From Lingula anatina (taxonomy: Eukaryota; Brachiopoda; Lingulata; Lingulida; Lingulidae), in contig NW_019775436.1 of the NCBI RefSeq assembly GCF_001039355.2, positions 597,617-661,616 of the forward strand: a stretch of DNA of 64,000 nucleotides. The letters are read 5' to 3'. A model generated the notes under the pieces. It made no database searches, was not told the DNA's origin, and worked only from the letters and a program-made list of their open reading frames with translations. Position numbers and translations under genes: made by a program. Shown here piece after piece: positions 12,393 to 25,023 of the stretch. Each line of letters opens with the position of its first letter. Position 1 is the stretch's first letter.

Positions 12393-12464
12393 TTTTATTT
12401 TACTGATTTATTAAATTGGTTAATAAATCAGTAAAATTTTTATTTTACTGATTTATTAACCAAT
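12393..12464. repeat. Perfect 23-bp inverted repeat with a third half-copy
   Basis: 12415-12437 and 12442-12464 are perfect reverse complements separated by TTTT (arm core TAATAAATCAGTAAAAT). A further 18-bp copy of the arm lies at 12397-12414. The array would form a strong hairpin. Confidence 0.9.
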
Positions 12465-13058
12465 TTGGTTTAAGAATTTATTTGGTTTATTTAATTTTTT
12501 AAAAAAAAACTCTCTCTTTCAAAGAAAAAAATGTGAGCAGAATTTTTGTTCCAGTTCAAAAATTGATGAGTTGTGATCTCAGAAGAGATACAATTTTTTG
12601 AGGTAGCCTAGGTATTGCATTTTAACAAAAACCTTGACATTCTGTGCATTTGTTTCCTTTTTCTGGATTAACCTAATCAACCATGCAATAAAACAGAAAA
12701 AATAGTGTAAAATACGACATCTGACTTACTGAAAAAAAAAAACTAATGTTAATCCATTTGCCAGAAATTTGTAAAAAGAAAACAGAAGTTAAATTATAAA
12801 TTATATCAGCATGACCCCTCCAGTGGTGTAATGGACCTTAGAGAAATAATCCTGTCCATCTCTCTCTCCCTCCACATTCCTATCTGATTACCTCTTACTT
12901 CCAGTCTAGACTGGTATGTGTGACCTTATTGCTTCAATTAAGCCCCACTCAGACAGGACCAAGAAGGACATTTTTTCGGTCCAAAAGCTTTCAATATACA
13001 ACCAAAGTCCTCCGTTAGAAGTTGCCTGGGATCAGTTTCATAAAAATAAAATTGAAAA

Positions 13059-13061
<3 letters not shown>

Positions 13062-13100
<39 letters not shown>
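13062..13100. repeat. (AAT)n microsatellite
   Basis: About a dozen AAT units in a row; simple repeat. Confidence 0.9.
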
Positions 13101-13103
<3 letters not shown>

Positions 13104-14626
13104 TGGTCTGTGCATTAAGTTTCAGATCAAAATTTCTCTCTGTACTTTGATGTAAGATTAATTACTAGCAGTCTAAAGAAATAAGTATAAAATTTGAGGT
13201 TTATACCCATTAATTAACATGTCCCCTGTCTGTTAATGAAGAAGTGGACAAACAGCTGCTTGATATTTAAGGCCAAATGTTGATGATTTCTCTTACAACC
13301 AACAAGTCTACACTGGATTTACATCCAATTCTTTATCATAACACTGTTAAACAGTAATTTAAAAGTTTTTGCTTTCTTGACCTCAAAAATTTTTTTTTTC
13401 TTAAATGCATGGTCTAAATATCATACTGGTATTTTTCATTATTAAAACTGCCACAACTGATTCCTCTCTGCATGCTACACCAGATAAAAAATTCAATAAG
13501 ATACAGATAATGATGAAAAAACAGCAAGTTGTTCATCAAATTCATCAAAAAGTACTTTCTACTAATTTTCATCTGAGAACTAAAATCCAGTTAGCATTAC
13601 ATAAGTCAACCCTTTTCATCAACTACATAAAAACAAACAAAATTAATTGAGTTAAAGCACATGATAATTTGTTCAATGTCAATGATTATGCTGAAAAAAA
13701 AAAAACTTTGATAATTGGCTCCACCAATATTTATGCTCGGATAGTTTCAGTGTATATCAAGTACTTCACCTCCCCCCCCTTCCCCCTCCACCTCAAATGG
13801 TCAATACTAAATACTATTACTCACTCCCTGATGGTCAATATTGACAAAATGTCCAATCAATAGATGTGGCCTTGTGATAAGGACAATCAATGAGATCAAT
13901 ACTGTATCCAAAACAAGGGGCACTCTGAAATACCGCTAGCAATTATTTCACTAAGCCAAATCACTACTTTTTCACCTCTTTTTTCCCCCTACTGGTTTAA
14001 ATTTGACTAAAAACAAATCATATCAACCCTAATTTGTTTAGCCAATTTAAGTTAGTTTTAGCATTTGGCTTAAGTGGCGAGTATTTGCTATCACTAACCC
14101 AGACACCAACACTGCATTGTCCTTTCGATAGCGTGTGTGTGCGTGTGTGGAAGAACATAGCAGGTTTACTATTAACGGCATGATAGTAGTTTGTGCGAAA
14201 AATCTTTCGGTTTACTGGCCACTCCTGCCACCAGGTTCATACAATCTATTGGTCTGAATTGGGATTCACTTGACAAAAAAACAAGTGAAATCATTCACTT
14301 GCCGAATAAAAATTTTGGTAAGACAGGACATTTTTCTCCCTATTGCATTAATATTAGTAATAAACAAGACCTTGGTTTTGTCAGTTTTTTTTTTTTAATT
14401 AAGAAGCATCATATTTGCACCTTATAAAGTGATTATATTGTGAGAACCCAACTCACTAGGCTGAGATAGATTGAATTGCTGACTGGTCCAAATAATGTTC
14501 AGAGTACTAACTGCAATTAAACTGGCTACTGCACTGCATATTATGTAAAGTTTAAATTTTACTCCATCAGACCCTGGCTAAGTGACTTAACCCCCTTTTC
14601 ATAACTGCCCAATACAGGCCTGCTCA

Positions 14627-14666
<40 letters not shown>

Positions 14667-15200
14667 AGTCTTGCATACATGCACCCACACAGTCTGAGAT
14701 CTCTACTGATAAATATTCAATACTAAAAAAGACATATCAACTGCCTGCAAAAAAGATTATGCAAGCCTGCACAATAAAACTTTAACCACTGTCTGGCATT
14801 GCATAAGCTGCCACGGCGCTAGATTTTAATTATTCATTTCAGTCACAGACTGAACTACAGAAAAGAAAAACGACACACAAGATAAAACCAAAAAGTACAG
14901 CAGCTCACTTTCTAAACTGGCCATCTACCACCATGGACGATAATAAACTGACCAGATCAATGTAGGGACCCCCTGTGTGTAATATCCAAAGTGGACAAAG
15001 CAAGACTGGCGTTGACCACTGACATTGACCATCACTCCCAGTTTTTTTCGTAGACTTACAGATCCCTATGACATATGGCCGACCCACTAAAAGGCCTGCC
15101 GCATAATCCCCTAACAGATAATAAATATATTCAACAGGGGTATTAAGTGGAAAGCTTTCAATGGGTCACCCATATTTGATCTCTGGATCTGTTGGTTTGT

Positions 15201-15443
15201 GGTTCCCATGCTTAGATCAATCCATCTGGATCGACCTAACTCCCTGGGGGTTCACGCTAAATTGCTATCAGCTCAAGAGGCTTAAATGTCTGTCACGCCT
15301 ACTGAATCAGCTAAGGGTAAAGATAATTACCCCCTAACAGCTTTACTAGACGTGACAGACATTTAAGCCAGATAGTTTGATAGCAATTTAGTGAGACTCC
15401 CGAGGGAGTTAGATTGATCCAAATATCTGTGGGAATGGTCCCC
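15201..15443. mobile_element. Fold-back (inverted-repeat) element
   Basis: The two arms (about 15201-15298 and 15350-15443) are imperfect reverse complements sharing TAAATTGCTATCA, GGCTTAAATGTCTGTCACG and CTAACTCCC blocks in mirrored order, around a spacer of about 50 bp. No coding potential. Exact ends and target duplication are not clear. Confidence 0.7.
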
Positions 15444-17382
15444 TAGATATGATTTGGCCGGACATGGTTTTGGGTAAAAAGGGTGTTTCTCTATCTGAAC
15501 TGTCCACCCTTTCTCTATGGAAACATGAACTGAATTTTTCTACTCTTCCTGGCCTATGCTCAACGTCTGCTTATTCCCAATTTTGTTACATCAGCTTAAT
15601 TCTATCAAGGAACTTGCATCTTAATTCCGTTTATCCTTCACCTCTTGCACACCAATTCACGTCAGAGCATCCTGTATCTTAAAGATGTCAACAGAAAGAT
15701 TTGTATTATATCTCCCATATCAGTTAAGCTGCATTTTTAAGATGACAGATTATAGGCATTTCATTTGCTAAAACATTCATGAAACGTACTTTTATTATCT
15801 AGCACAATGATTCTAAAATGCCCCTCCACCTCCCCTTTCCCATTTTCTTCATTTGATATCAAGACCATCGCCCACCTCCTCCCATTCAAAATCTAGTCCA
15901 TACTCTAAGACTGCTATTTTCTTTTTTTCTTTTTCTTTTTTTTTTTTTACAAATCAATCAAAATAATTTGTGTAGGTTTCAAGGGTTTAAAGATACATTA
16001 TACATATTTGATAATGTCAAGGTCAATTTTTCATGTCAATGCCCTGTAAAGCTACGGTAATGATTCAATCTTTTCAATGTGCAAAAATTAACAAACTTTC
16101 AGATACACTTATTATTTTATAATCACAAAATTATACTTCTTTATTTTTCCTTAATAATGCGTTAAAAAACAATAAAACCCCTTAAAAAACAGAACCTGTT
16201 GGCAATATTTCCGTTTGAAATGTCAGAAAGACTACTTAACCAATCTGTTTTGTTTTTAAAGAACTAAGAAAAAAAAAAATAAAATTAGAAATGGTACAAA
16301 ACAATGATACCAGAATCAGGGCTAGATCCATCAATGATTTGAGAAGTAAGAGAAATTTGATTTTTTTTTCTCATAAAAAAGTGGACTTAACATTAATAAT
16401 TCCTTAAACATTTTAAACAGCTTTTCCGATTTGGGGGGAAAACATCTAGTTCATGTAATGGTGTATGTGTGTGTATCTGTATGTGTGTGTGTGTGTGTGT
16501 GTGTGTAAGGGGAGGGGGAGGGATGGGGAAGGCATGTAATTAATGCAAAGCACATATCCTAGACTGGAGAAAATACGTTTTTCTTCAATTCCACAGATTC
16601 TCAACTCCTTTCCCTGTATAATATTGACTTATATTTAGAACAATTTGCAAAAAACAAAAGTTATGATGTACCCGCCTCTCTAAACACCAAAATGACCAGA
16701 AATGATTAAAAGCAACATTAAGATGGCAGTTCACGTCATCTCCTCATTTTGCTTTTAAGCAACCTCAGTGTCATTTCGCATTATTTTGGTGATCAGTGAG
16801 ACAGATGATGCACTGCATATCATGAAAATATTTTTAAAACAAAATTCAAAACAAAAACAGTGTAGCAAAATGTTGTTTATTGCAAAGTGTCAGTGGAAAC
16901 CCGTTACTAGTGCTAATCCAGGTGTTGAAATGTTAGCAGGGTGCAAAATTGCAATTTAAAGAACTGCTTGTTACAATTAGTACTATACGGTGACAGTGTA
17001 CAAAGGCACATAGTAATACTTATTGTATAATTACTTTTGATGCTTATTGAACTCCCAATTTCATTAGGTCTCACAATCAATGTGTTGCCAAACAAACTCA
17101 GATGGACAATTCAGTGCCAACAATACCAAGAAAGATCATATAAAACACAGTTTAAGCCCAACCAAACGCGTTTGATGTCAAATGCTTGCACCTCGTAAAC
17201 TTTTTTCTTTCTACTTTTTTTGTCAATTTCTGGACGAGACCCCGGTCTAAATTCCGCGGGTTTTATGACGATGTCACGAATGGACCTTTTATGACTTTCT
17301 TATCTAGAGCAAATTATGGGCATATAGATCATTATTAAGGGGAGTGTACACTCGATTGCATCAAAAAAGTAAGTTTACTTAC

Positions 17383-17439
17383 ATAAAATTCTTCAGGATA
17401 TGCTTCTAGGTTAGTCTTCTCGAGGCGCCATGTTGTCAT
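17383..17439 (-). CDS. Candidate first coding exon of the unrecognised minus-strand gene
   Basis: The minus strand shows an ATG (17439), 19 codons reading MTTWRLEKTNLEAYPEEFY, then a consensus donor GTAAGT in phase 0. An in-frame stop lies directly upstream, so this would be the start codon. An overlapping out-of-frame ATG (17428) with better start context opens only a 6-codon frame. Joined to the 4945-5006 exon it gives a continuous, protein-like sequence. The join across 12 kb is inference. Confidence 0.4.
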
Positions 17440-18490
17440 TCACCAACGCATGCGTACTGTTGCTATAGCTCCAGGTCTGACGGCATCAATAAATTATTCA
17501 TTCCCATTTTTTTTTATATTGCGTAATATCCGTTCTTATAATACTGAAGGTTGCAGTCATGACGGACGATTTATACGAGTGTGATAATTAATAAAATTGA
17601 TTTAATGCTTAAAGTGTATTCTAAATTTCCCATTTTTTTGCTCTAAGAATAAAATGTTTTTTATTATCATTATCCCAGACATATCTTTTTAGACATACTA
17701 GTAGGTGCAGGTACTATACTCTAGTTAATAATCGACAGGAACGCTATTTGTGCCCGTATTTTCAGTGATACATTTCTTATTTATAGAAATATGTGCTTTT
17801 GAAACATCGCATAATGATAAAATATCTAAAAGCTTTTTCCAATATGCTTTTCAATCACATGTAAAACTCAAAATTACAAGGGTTACTACACAAAAAATTG
17901 TACTCTTAACTCTCTTTACAAAAGCAGAAGCCTAAATTTATAATAACTTCCTTTTAAATAATCTAAACATCCCCTTTTGAGTGTAAATTTGTGATTGTGT
18001 GAACTAAAAAAAAAGTTTGTGCAATAAAATAATTTACCATTTTTATTTGTTATATTATTGTGTTTGGCTCAAAGGTACTTCCACATTTTTTATGCTTATT
18101 CATGCTTCACAATAGAGCTGGAGGTTCAGCAGGGATCATGAATTTAAATACCTTGTAAAAATAATATTAGGCTAATTCTTATCAAACTTTGTATGGTTTA
18201 TCTACATTGATGTGGTTTTTGTTTTACTCAGACACAGGCAAAAATATATGCATATAAAAATACATGGGGTAAAATTATCCCTGATGTACCCTCTATACTA
18301 CTATACCTATTATAACTAAAACGACGTACAATGTACTTGTAGTTTTAAACTAAATCCAGTATGGTAGTTTCAATTATTATTAATTTTTTTAATAAAAATA
18401 ATTATTATTAATTTTTTAATAAAAATATATAACTATGGCTTTCTGATCACTATGATCCCCAAAGATGAAAAGGAACAGAAATTAGGTCCC

Positions 18491-18552
<62 letters not shown>

Positions 18553-19655
18553 GGGGGGGAGGGTATAGGCCCATGGACTGAAAGAAATATTGCTTTCCTT
18601 GAAAGGTTACCAACTGATAGTTTTGGATCTTTCAAAGTGCTGATTACTTTGGTTTCATTGAAACTCCTCACGCTGAAGTAGATTGAGAAGGGTAATGTCG
18701 ACCTTTTGTAACCTTAATACTCCATCTTTATGGTATTTTTATGTGTGGCTTGACAGGCAAAGGTACTGCTAGTGCTCTACGTTTTACCAAGTATCAGTAG
18801 CAATTTATTGTGCTAGTTGTGACATATGCAGCTTTACTTTCAGAAATTGTGCATATTTCATTACACATTTTAGATATTTCAACGCAATAATTCATTTCTC
18901 TTAAATTAATCTTTATTTGTGTGCAGGACTATCAAATGTTGACCTTAAACTGACATTAGTATACAAATTATCTTAAAAGGGAAAAATAACTTAGGTAAGG
19001 GTTTTTAAAAACTTTACCGTGGCACTGATCAACAATAATCTAATTTGTTCACAATATTTAAAATATCTAAAATAAATAAGTTTTAATGAAAGCTTTGATT
19101 TCCTAATTTTTTCTGCTTGATTCCACTCATTAATTCCTCACACAAAAAGCACATAAGGATATAATAACACGATAACAGTCTATTTCAAATAGAAATGTTT
19201 AAGACAAAGTTTCCCCTCAAACACAAAACTGCTAAAAAGTTAAAGTGAAAGATCATGTAAATGCAGAAATACTGCCACAATTACTCAGATTCTTCTGACA
19301 AAACAAAAATGGAATGCAATGTAATTCATTAAAATCACTCATTTCTAGCAATATAACACATCATTCCTAACAGTAGGCTCATTCAATAAAATTGAATGAT
19401 TGTGCATTTAATCAACAACAAAGTATCTGAACACCAATCTGTGACTTAAAATTTGTTCCAACTTTTAGATCAATTTTGGCAGGTACTCTCCTTCTCTATT
19501 GCAGAGATGGAAAGAGAGAATACCCCTCCCCACCAAATAAAATTATTGCATTTTCACAATTATACAAAACAAAGAAACTACTCCACGCCTTCTTTCCCAC
19601 ATAAAAAGGGGAAAGCCCTGAAATGGCTGACTTAGTCCCATCTCTGGCATGTTGT
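17440..19655. other. Intergenic stretch
   Basis: No supportable coding exon. It holds an A+T-rich palindromic patch (about 18370-18430), a (GT)n tract and the likely 3' UTR of the thioesterase gene. Confidence 0.5.
18494..18550. repeat. (GT)n microsatellite
   Basis: Uninterrupted run of about 28 GT units followed by a G-rich tract. Confidence 0.95.
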
Positions 19656-21706
19656 TTAAGATGTGCTCTCTTGTTCGCGTTGACGTTTTCTTTCCAGGTA
19701 TCGCTCTTCTGCAGCTTTGTGTCGTTCTAGCTCCTCTTCTGTCACAGGCTGGTGAAGAATTGAAATTTGAAAACAGTCAAAATAAGAACATCTAAACTGA
19801 TGCCATTATTTACTGATACTACAAAGAATTAACTACCACTGAAAAAGAATTATTTCAGGACCAAGTCCACTATCATAGTCATCACTAATCAATAAATATA
19901 GCTCACACCAAGAAAAAGCCTCTACCTTGCTGAGGTATTATTTAAATTTCATGAGTTTCCAAAATTAGCTCCACAATATTTCAGGTATAACTGTTGCCAG
20001 TAGCGACATCTATTGGCCTGAGTCCACTTTTTCAGAAAAAGCCTACCTACCCCCCCCCCCCCCCCCTTCGAATTTGCTGACTACAGGCCTGGCACATGTA
20101 AAAACTGAAAAACCTCTCCCCTTTCAACTTTCCCTCCAGCATAACCTACCATAATCTGTGGCACAGGCATTGGTCTGTGATTTGAGTCCAGAGAGACAAA
20201 CGTAAAGAAAGAACTGACTGCCCTCTCTTTTTGAGCTGACCCAGATCTTAGAAACTCTGCATCGACTACAACTTCTATCTCTATTGACTTGGGACTGGTG
20301 AAGGTGATGAACCCCGTCAAGGTAACCAAGCTACCTGGTTTACAAGAATATAATAAATTAAAATATTAATATGATAGAGTTAAGTTTTTTTGTACTATGC
20401 TGAGTCACTGTGGCAAAGCAATAGTAAGAGTTATGTTTGTATTAATAAGGTGTGTGTGAGGGTTGACTTCCAGAATTTCTCAGTGGAAAAAAGAAATGCA
20501 AAACGTGGAGAAATTCAATTTTCCTCATGCCAATTTACATAAATGGCAGTGAAATTAAATTAAGATTAACCTTGATTTTTGGAACTCAAGACAGCAGTTA
20601 TGTCATAGATCCAGACATTACCCGCTGATATTAAAAAGAGTATTATTCCAAGGTCATTAGAAGATTTATCCCTTTCTTGTGGGTGGCAAAGACAACAGAC
20701 ACAATTGCCATCACCAAACTATCTAATTTAAAAACAAGAAAAAACATACTTAAAAAGAATGGAAATAGAAATAAATATGTGGAATAATGAATCATTTTAA
20801 AATGATATTTCACCCTTTTTAACTTTCTGGTGAAAGTTTGTCGCATCCATGCTGGCTGTCACCACGTTAGTTTTGCAGTGTTTGACGGCCACAAGTCCGG
20901 CACACTCGTCCATTAACTTCATGATGACTCCTCCCATTACATAACCCGCGCTGTTAGTATCTACCACTCCCACTAGATGGCGTAGTGTAGTTTGGGAGTA
21001 GCCCACAGTTTGAGGATCCAGTTCTGAAAGAGAGCAGAAATGAATCTTTTTTTTTTCTTTGTTTAATACCAAGTCATTTCAAAATGTGATTTTTTAATGT
21101 AGGGAACTCAAATACTAAGTTAAAGGTCCAAAAGAGAGAGATATAATACATTTAACATGACAGTTCCCTGGAATAAATAGAATAATGGTGGGAACCTGTC
21201 TGCACACTGCATCTAAGACACTAAAATACTGCATGATGTTATCAAATCCAGTGAAATAATATCAGGCCCATAGCCAGGGGGGTTGTGGTGGGTTAGAAAA
21301 AATCCCCCATTTTGTCGGGAAAAGGTCCCCTCTGGGTAAAATTTAATCTAGGTACGCAAACGTTTCATGGTTAAAGGTCCACTTTTTCAGAAAAAGAACC
21401 CTCCTTTTGAAATTGGTGGCTATACAGGCCTATATATTCTAGAACTCAAAAAAGTTTGGTTGAAAATTATTCTACACCTGGTTTTCTTATTTTTACCTTC
21501 TTGCAAAATAGACGGAACTCTCTCAATCCTGGTATGTCTATGGGCAGCACGCTCCTTCTTCTGTTTCTCATATCTAATTTTTCCCTGTTCTATTTTCTTG
21601 GTGTTAGGTAGTGGAGGAATGGGCAGCACCTTCTCATCAGAGCTCATGGAGACGTACCATAGTCTAGCTCTGTTTGTGAGACGTTTTTGTCCTGCAGAAT
21701 ATAAAA

Positions 21707-21765
<59 letters not shown>

Positions 21766-22742
21766 AGGTAAAAACACATTTATGAATAAGACACTTAAAT
21801 GACACTTAAATATAATCAGATCACATGAAATGCTATTCCAATCTGGTAAAGCATTTAGATCTAAAAAATAAACTGAAACATATATTCATATTTCTTCATT
21901 ACAGATTACCATTATCAAAATATTTCTAGAGTGGCAATGTCATAGACTAATATCTCAAAAAGACCAGCTGCCAGACATTATTCTCCCAAAGTTGTCATGA
22001 CAACAGTTGTCATGACACCAGTTACCAGGCATAATACCATATTGTTCCCATGGTACCAGTTACCAGGTCAAGGTTCACATAAACAACTACTTACCCTTGA
22101 TACAGTCCTCAGCAAATACGGTGATTAAGACTTCTATGGAGTGAGCAGAGGTGAAGGTGAGCTCTGTGTGGAGTTCGGCCACCTCACCTATATACATGGG
22201 TTGTAAAAAGTCAGTGCGTTCAACCCTGACCAGCGCTGCCATACCTGGCTGATAGTTGGGGAGGTTCTGAAAACATCGAGCAAAAAGTATATAATAATAA
22301 GCAAACAATTTTGTTCTGAAAAAAAATATATGTGAAGCATTGCATATTCTTTAATCCCTAATTCGTCTTCCATTGCTATTTTCTTGTTGTACTTGTAAAT
22401 GTGATGCAACACATTTGTACACATGCACACTCCAAGTAAACTGACTTTGGCAGTGAGTGAAAAAATTCCAGTCTAACTGAATATTTTATTCGTACCAGTG
22501 AATCCTTATTTGGATCACTAGATTTGAGAAAACTGGTGATCCAAATGTACAAATTAAGCTATAAATTTTATGGCACAGACTGTACTGGTGTACCTTTTTG
22601 CCAGCCACATTATAGTATCTAGTGGCTAGGATGCACCCTGCCTCCTCCATTAGCTTTAGGATATTCCCACCATGAACATTCCCAGCAAAATTGGCTTCAT
22701 TGGGACCCATCAACCTGAAAGAGAAAAATGAAAATAAGTGAA

Positions 22743-22827
<85 letters not shown>

Positions 22828-24693
22828 TGAATGAATGAATGAATGAATGAATGAATTAATTAATATATTAAAATATTTTAGTTAATATCAATATCATCTT
22901 TCTGAAAGCTGAAAATGTACAGTATTAAGACAATCTGGGCCATACAAATGCTCAGCATCATCCGTATTTCAGCCCTCAAAAATTTTTTTCATGATACAGT
23001 TATAGACTTATTGTTAAATTCACCAAAATTGGAAAATAATATGTAATTTTTTCTTAACAATATTAAGTCTCTTCTCCTGTCTCTTATTTCAACTATTTTT
23101 ACCTGGAGACTGTTACGCCTTCTAGGCAATGTTTCAGGTCCTCTTCTATGAGAGCTGCCATAATAAACTGAAAAGTAATTTTTTTTTTAATATCAATTAA
23201 CAATCAACCAAATAATTGAAATATTAATACACATGATGTACTAGTACTACATGCCATGACATATACATTACTGGGTATGATATACATGTACCTGTAGCTG
23301 CATGATGCACATATCCATTTTGAACATGGGAGCATGTCTGCGACCATGTCCCGAGAAAATTGCACCACTAGACTTAATTCTCACAGAAATTACACACTAG
23401 CTCTTGTACTACATAATACAATCTCTTTACAGTGTTATATGATATCGATCTGTTTAATTTTACATAAAAATTAGAAAAGATTGATGAAGGTCATATCATA
23501 GATACACATGTACATGTACCGAGGGGTACGTACAAATAAAATTTAGTCCCAAAATATTACACGTCCCTATACTCCCGTTACCGATAGATACATAAAGGAA
23601 AAACGGAAAAAACGTCTTTTTAGATTTAAATACCGATAGATCCGATTTTTTTCTGCTGTCCTATATATTTGCGTTCCTATAGATATGACGTCCTCATAAA
23701 CCCACGTCCTTTAAATCCGCATACCTATAGATCCACGTATTTTTAGATCCAAATACCGATAGATCCATTACAGGTACACTATTGCTCGAAATAGTTGGTA
23801 TACTACTCAGTACATAAAATGCACTTCTTTAAAACGGCAGTACGCAGTCAGCAATATATTATTCTACTAGATCGTTTTCACACAATACTCAGTGAAAGAA
23901 CATAAAAAGAACAAAAGTGTGTTCTATATTTCACAACGCTTAATTACTGTTCTAGCGTCAGAACACTGTTTAAAGCGTTCTCAAAATGCAACATTCGAAC
24001 ACGTAAAAAGTGTTCTGAATTTACATGTATATGTGTTCTAAACAAAACAAAACAAAAAAGAACATAAAAATGTGTTCTAAAGTTCACAACGCAAGTTGAT
24101 ATGGGCCTTTTAGCCGATTACGATGTCAGATAGATGGATCTAGCGGTACCTGGATCTAAATATACGTGGGTTTATAGGAATCTGTTGGTGGATCTATCGG
24201 AACGTAAATTTAACGAGACGTAAATCTATTGAGACGTGTATGTATAGAGACGTATCTATCGGGGCGAATATTTTATTGGGACGTTTATCTATATGGCGGA
24301 CCCTGTACCGAGTACTGCAGTAAAACTAACAATTACAACAGCTTATCCATATATCTGAAAAACTTGTAAGAACAATGAATTCAAAGAAAGTTAGGTCTAA
24401 ACAAATATGCAAACATGATACTTATTCCATGTACAGTTTATAAGAAATTCTACATGTACATATACTAGCCAAGACATAAACAATAACATGTAATGACAGG
24501 CAATAAATTTTCAATAGAAATTAATTAACCAAATCACTGATTCTTTATCAATGTGAAAACAAGAGGATCCTGAGAGAGATATCTTCCTTACACGTCTTGG
24601 GTGCAAATGTCGAGGAAAAGTTGGCCAAGCAGCAGCACAAGAAGAAAACACAGCGTTTCGACACTGTGTTAATACTGCATAACATTTCAACAT
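19656..24693 (-). CDS. ACOT7: Acyl-CoA thioesterase, ACOT7-type double hotdog
   Basis: Eight phase-consistent exons: 24592-24693, 23103-23167, 22594-22714, 22095-22266, 21497-21691, 20814-21023, 20150-20334 and 19656-19748, totalling 380 residues, close to vertebrate ACOT7. Two tandem hotdog domains hydrolyse long-chain acyl-CoA to fatty acid and CoA. The first carries ANFAGNVHGG (Asn68) and the second GGVIMKLMDECAG (Asp257), matching the Asn/Asp pair known to be catalytic in mammalian ACOT7. TNRARLWYV and HCKTNVVTASMD are further family signatures. The His of the second HGG motif is Met here (YVMGG). Exon 1 gives an Arg-rich, acid-free N-terminus ending HLHPRR, a likely mitochondrial presequence. 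Met37 in exon 2 could start a cytosolic form. The C-terminus is a short charged helix. The gene lies head to head with DDX19. Identification is firm; localisation is inferred. Confidence 0.93.
20021..20092 (-). mobile_element. CAGGCCC-ended MITE family, truncated copy
   Basis: It shares TCCACTTTTTCAGAAAAAG and the CTACAGGCCTG end with the copy at 21263-21431, in the same orientation. The middle is replaced by a poly-C run (20050-20066). It lies in the last intron of the thioesterase gene. Confidence 0.6.
21263..21431 (-). mobile_element. CAGGCCC-ended MITE family, copy 2
   Basis: The reverse complement follows copy 1 (7759-7916) along almost its whole length, including GGTTCTTTTTCTGAAAAAGT and the CTGGCTATGGGCCTG end. 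It is inserted in a thioesterase intron just downstream of an exon donor (21497). Confidence 0.75.
21707..21766. repeat. (AAAT)n microsatellite
   Basis: About 15 AAAT units directly upstream of the acceptor of thioesterase exon 5; on the transcript it supplies a T-rich tract before the splice site. Confidence 0.9.
22748..22822. repeat. (GA)n microsatellite
   Basis: About 37 perfect GA units followed by GAAT repeats, 30 bp upstream of the acceptor of thioesterase exon 3. On the transcript it is (CU)n and would serve as an extended polypyrimidine tract. Confidence 0.95.
23511..24312. mobile_element. Fold-back element of degenerate ATAGATCC units
   Basis: Left arm (about 23511-23780) and right arm (about 24115-24312) carry the same degenerate 14-16 nt units in opposite orientation. 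In the left arm the motifs are ACGTCC, TACCGATAGATCC and CCTATAGATCC; in the right arm GGATCTATCGGAACG and related forms. The block TAAACCCACGT followed by TTTA, ATCC, TACC and TAGATCC is recognisable in both. Both outer ends contain GTACCGAG. The core has a direct repeat (GAACATAAAAA, then GTGTTCTA, then TTCACAACGC). No open frame of note. It sits in the first intron of the thioesterase gene. Confidence 0.65.
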
Positions 24694-25023
24694 CAGTTTT
24701 GGTTGACCGCACGTCGTGACGCAAAATTCAAAGTCAAAATAGATGATGTCATTTTACCACTCACACTTATCTGAAGGCATCAACAATCCTATTTCAGTCT
24801 CAGTGGAATTAAATGCTCCTCGGTTTTTTAGTTTTTTCGTTTTAAACCTTTTAGGAATGTGGTGAAAGCAACCACTCAATGCGCGCTTTGGAAACCGTCT
24901 TATCTTGAAGCTGTCGAGCTCTTCAACTTAAAAAGACAATATAAATCCCTCCAGAGAAAGAACAGTCACAGGGGTTCTCAAACTTTTATTGGTATAAAAT
25001 CCCTGTATTTTTCATAAAACATA
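24694..25023. promoter_or_regulatory. Shared divergent promoter of ACOT7 and DDX19
   Basis: Only 330 bp separate the two divergent start codons. The interval must contain both 5' UTRs and the transcription starts. I see no clear TATA box in a convincing position. Shared regulation is inferred from distance. Confidence 0.6.

Larger units (their letters stand above)
5007..17382. other. Long gene-poor, repeat-rich stretch (probable intron)
   Basis: About 12.4 kb without a supportable coding exon. It contains microsatellites, a minisatellite (9190-9990), a hAT-like MITE (6381-6549), another MITE copy (7759-7916), a stem-loop cluster (12393-12464) and a fold-back element (15201-15443). If the exons at 4945-5006 and 17383-17439 belong together this is one intron. 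Open frames here are microsatellite translations or short random frames. Confidence 0.5.
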
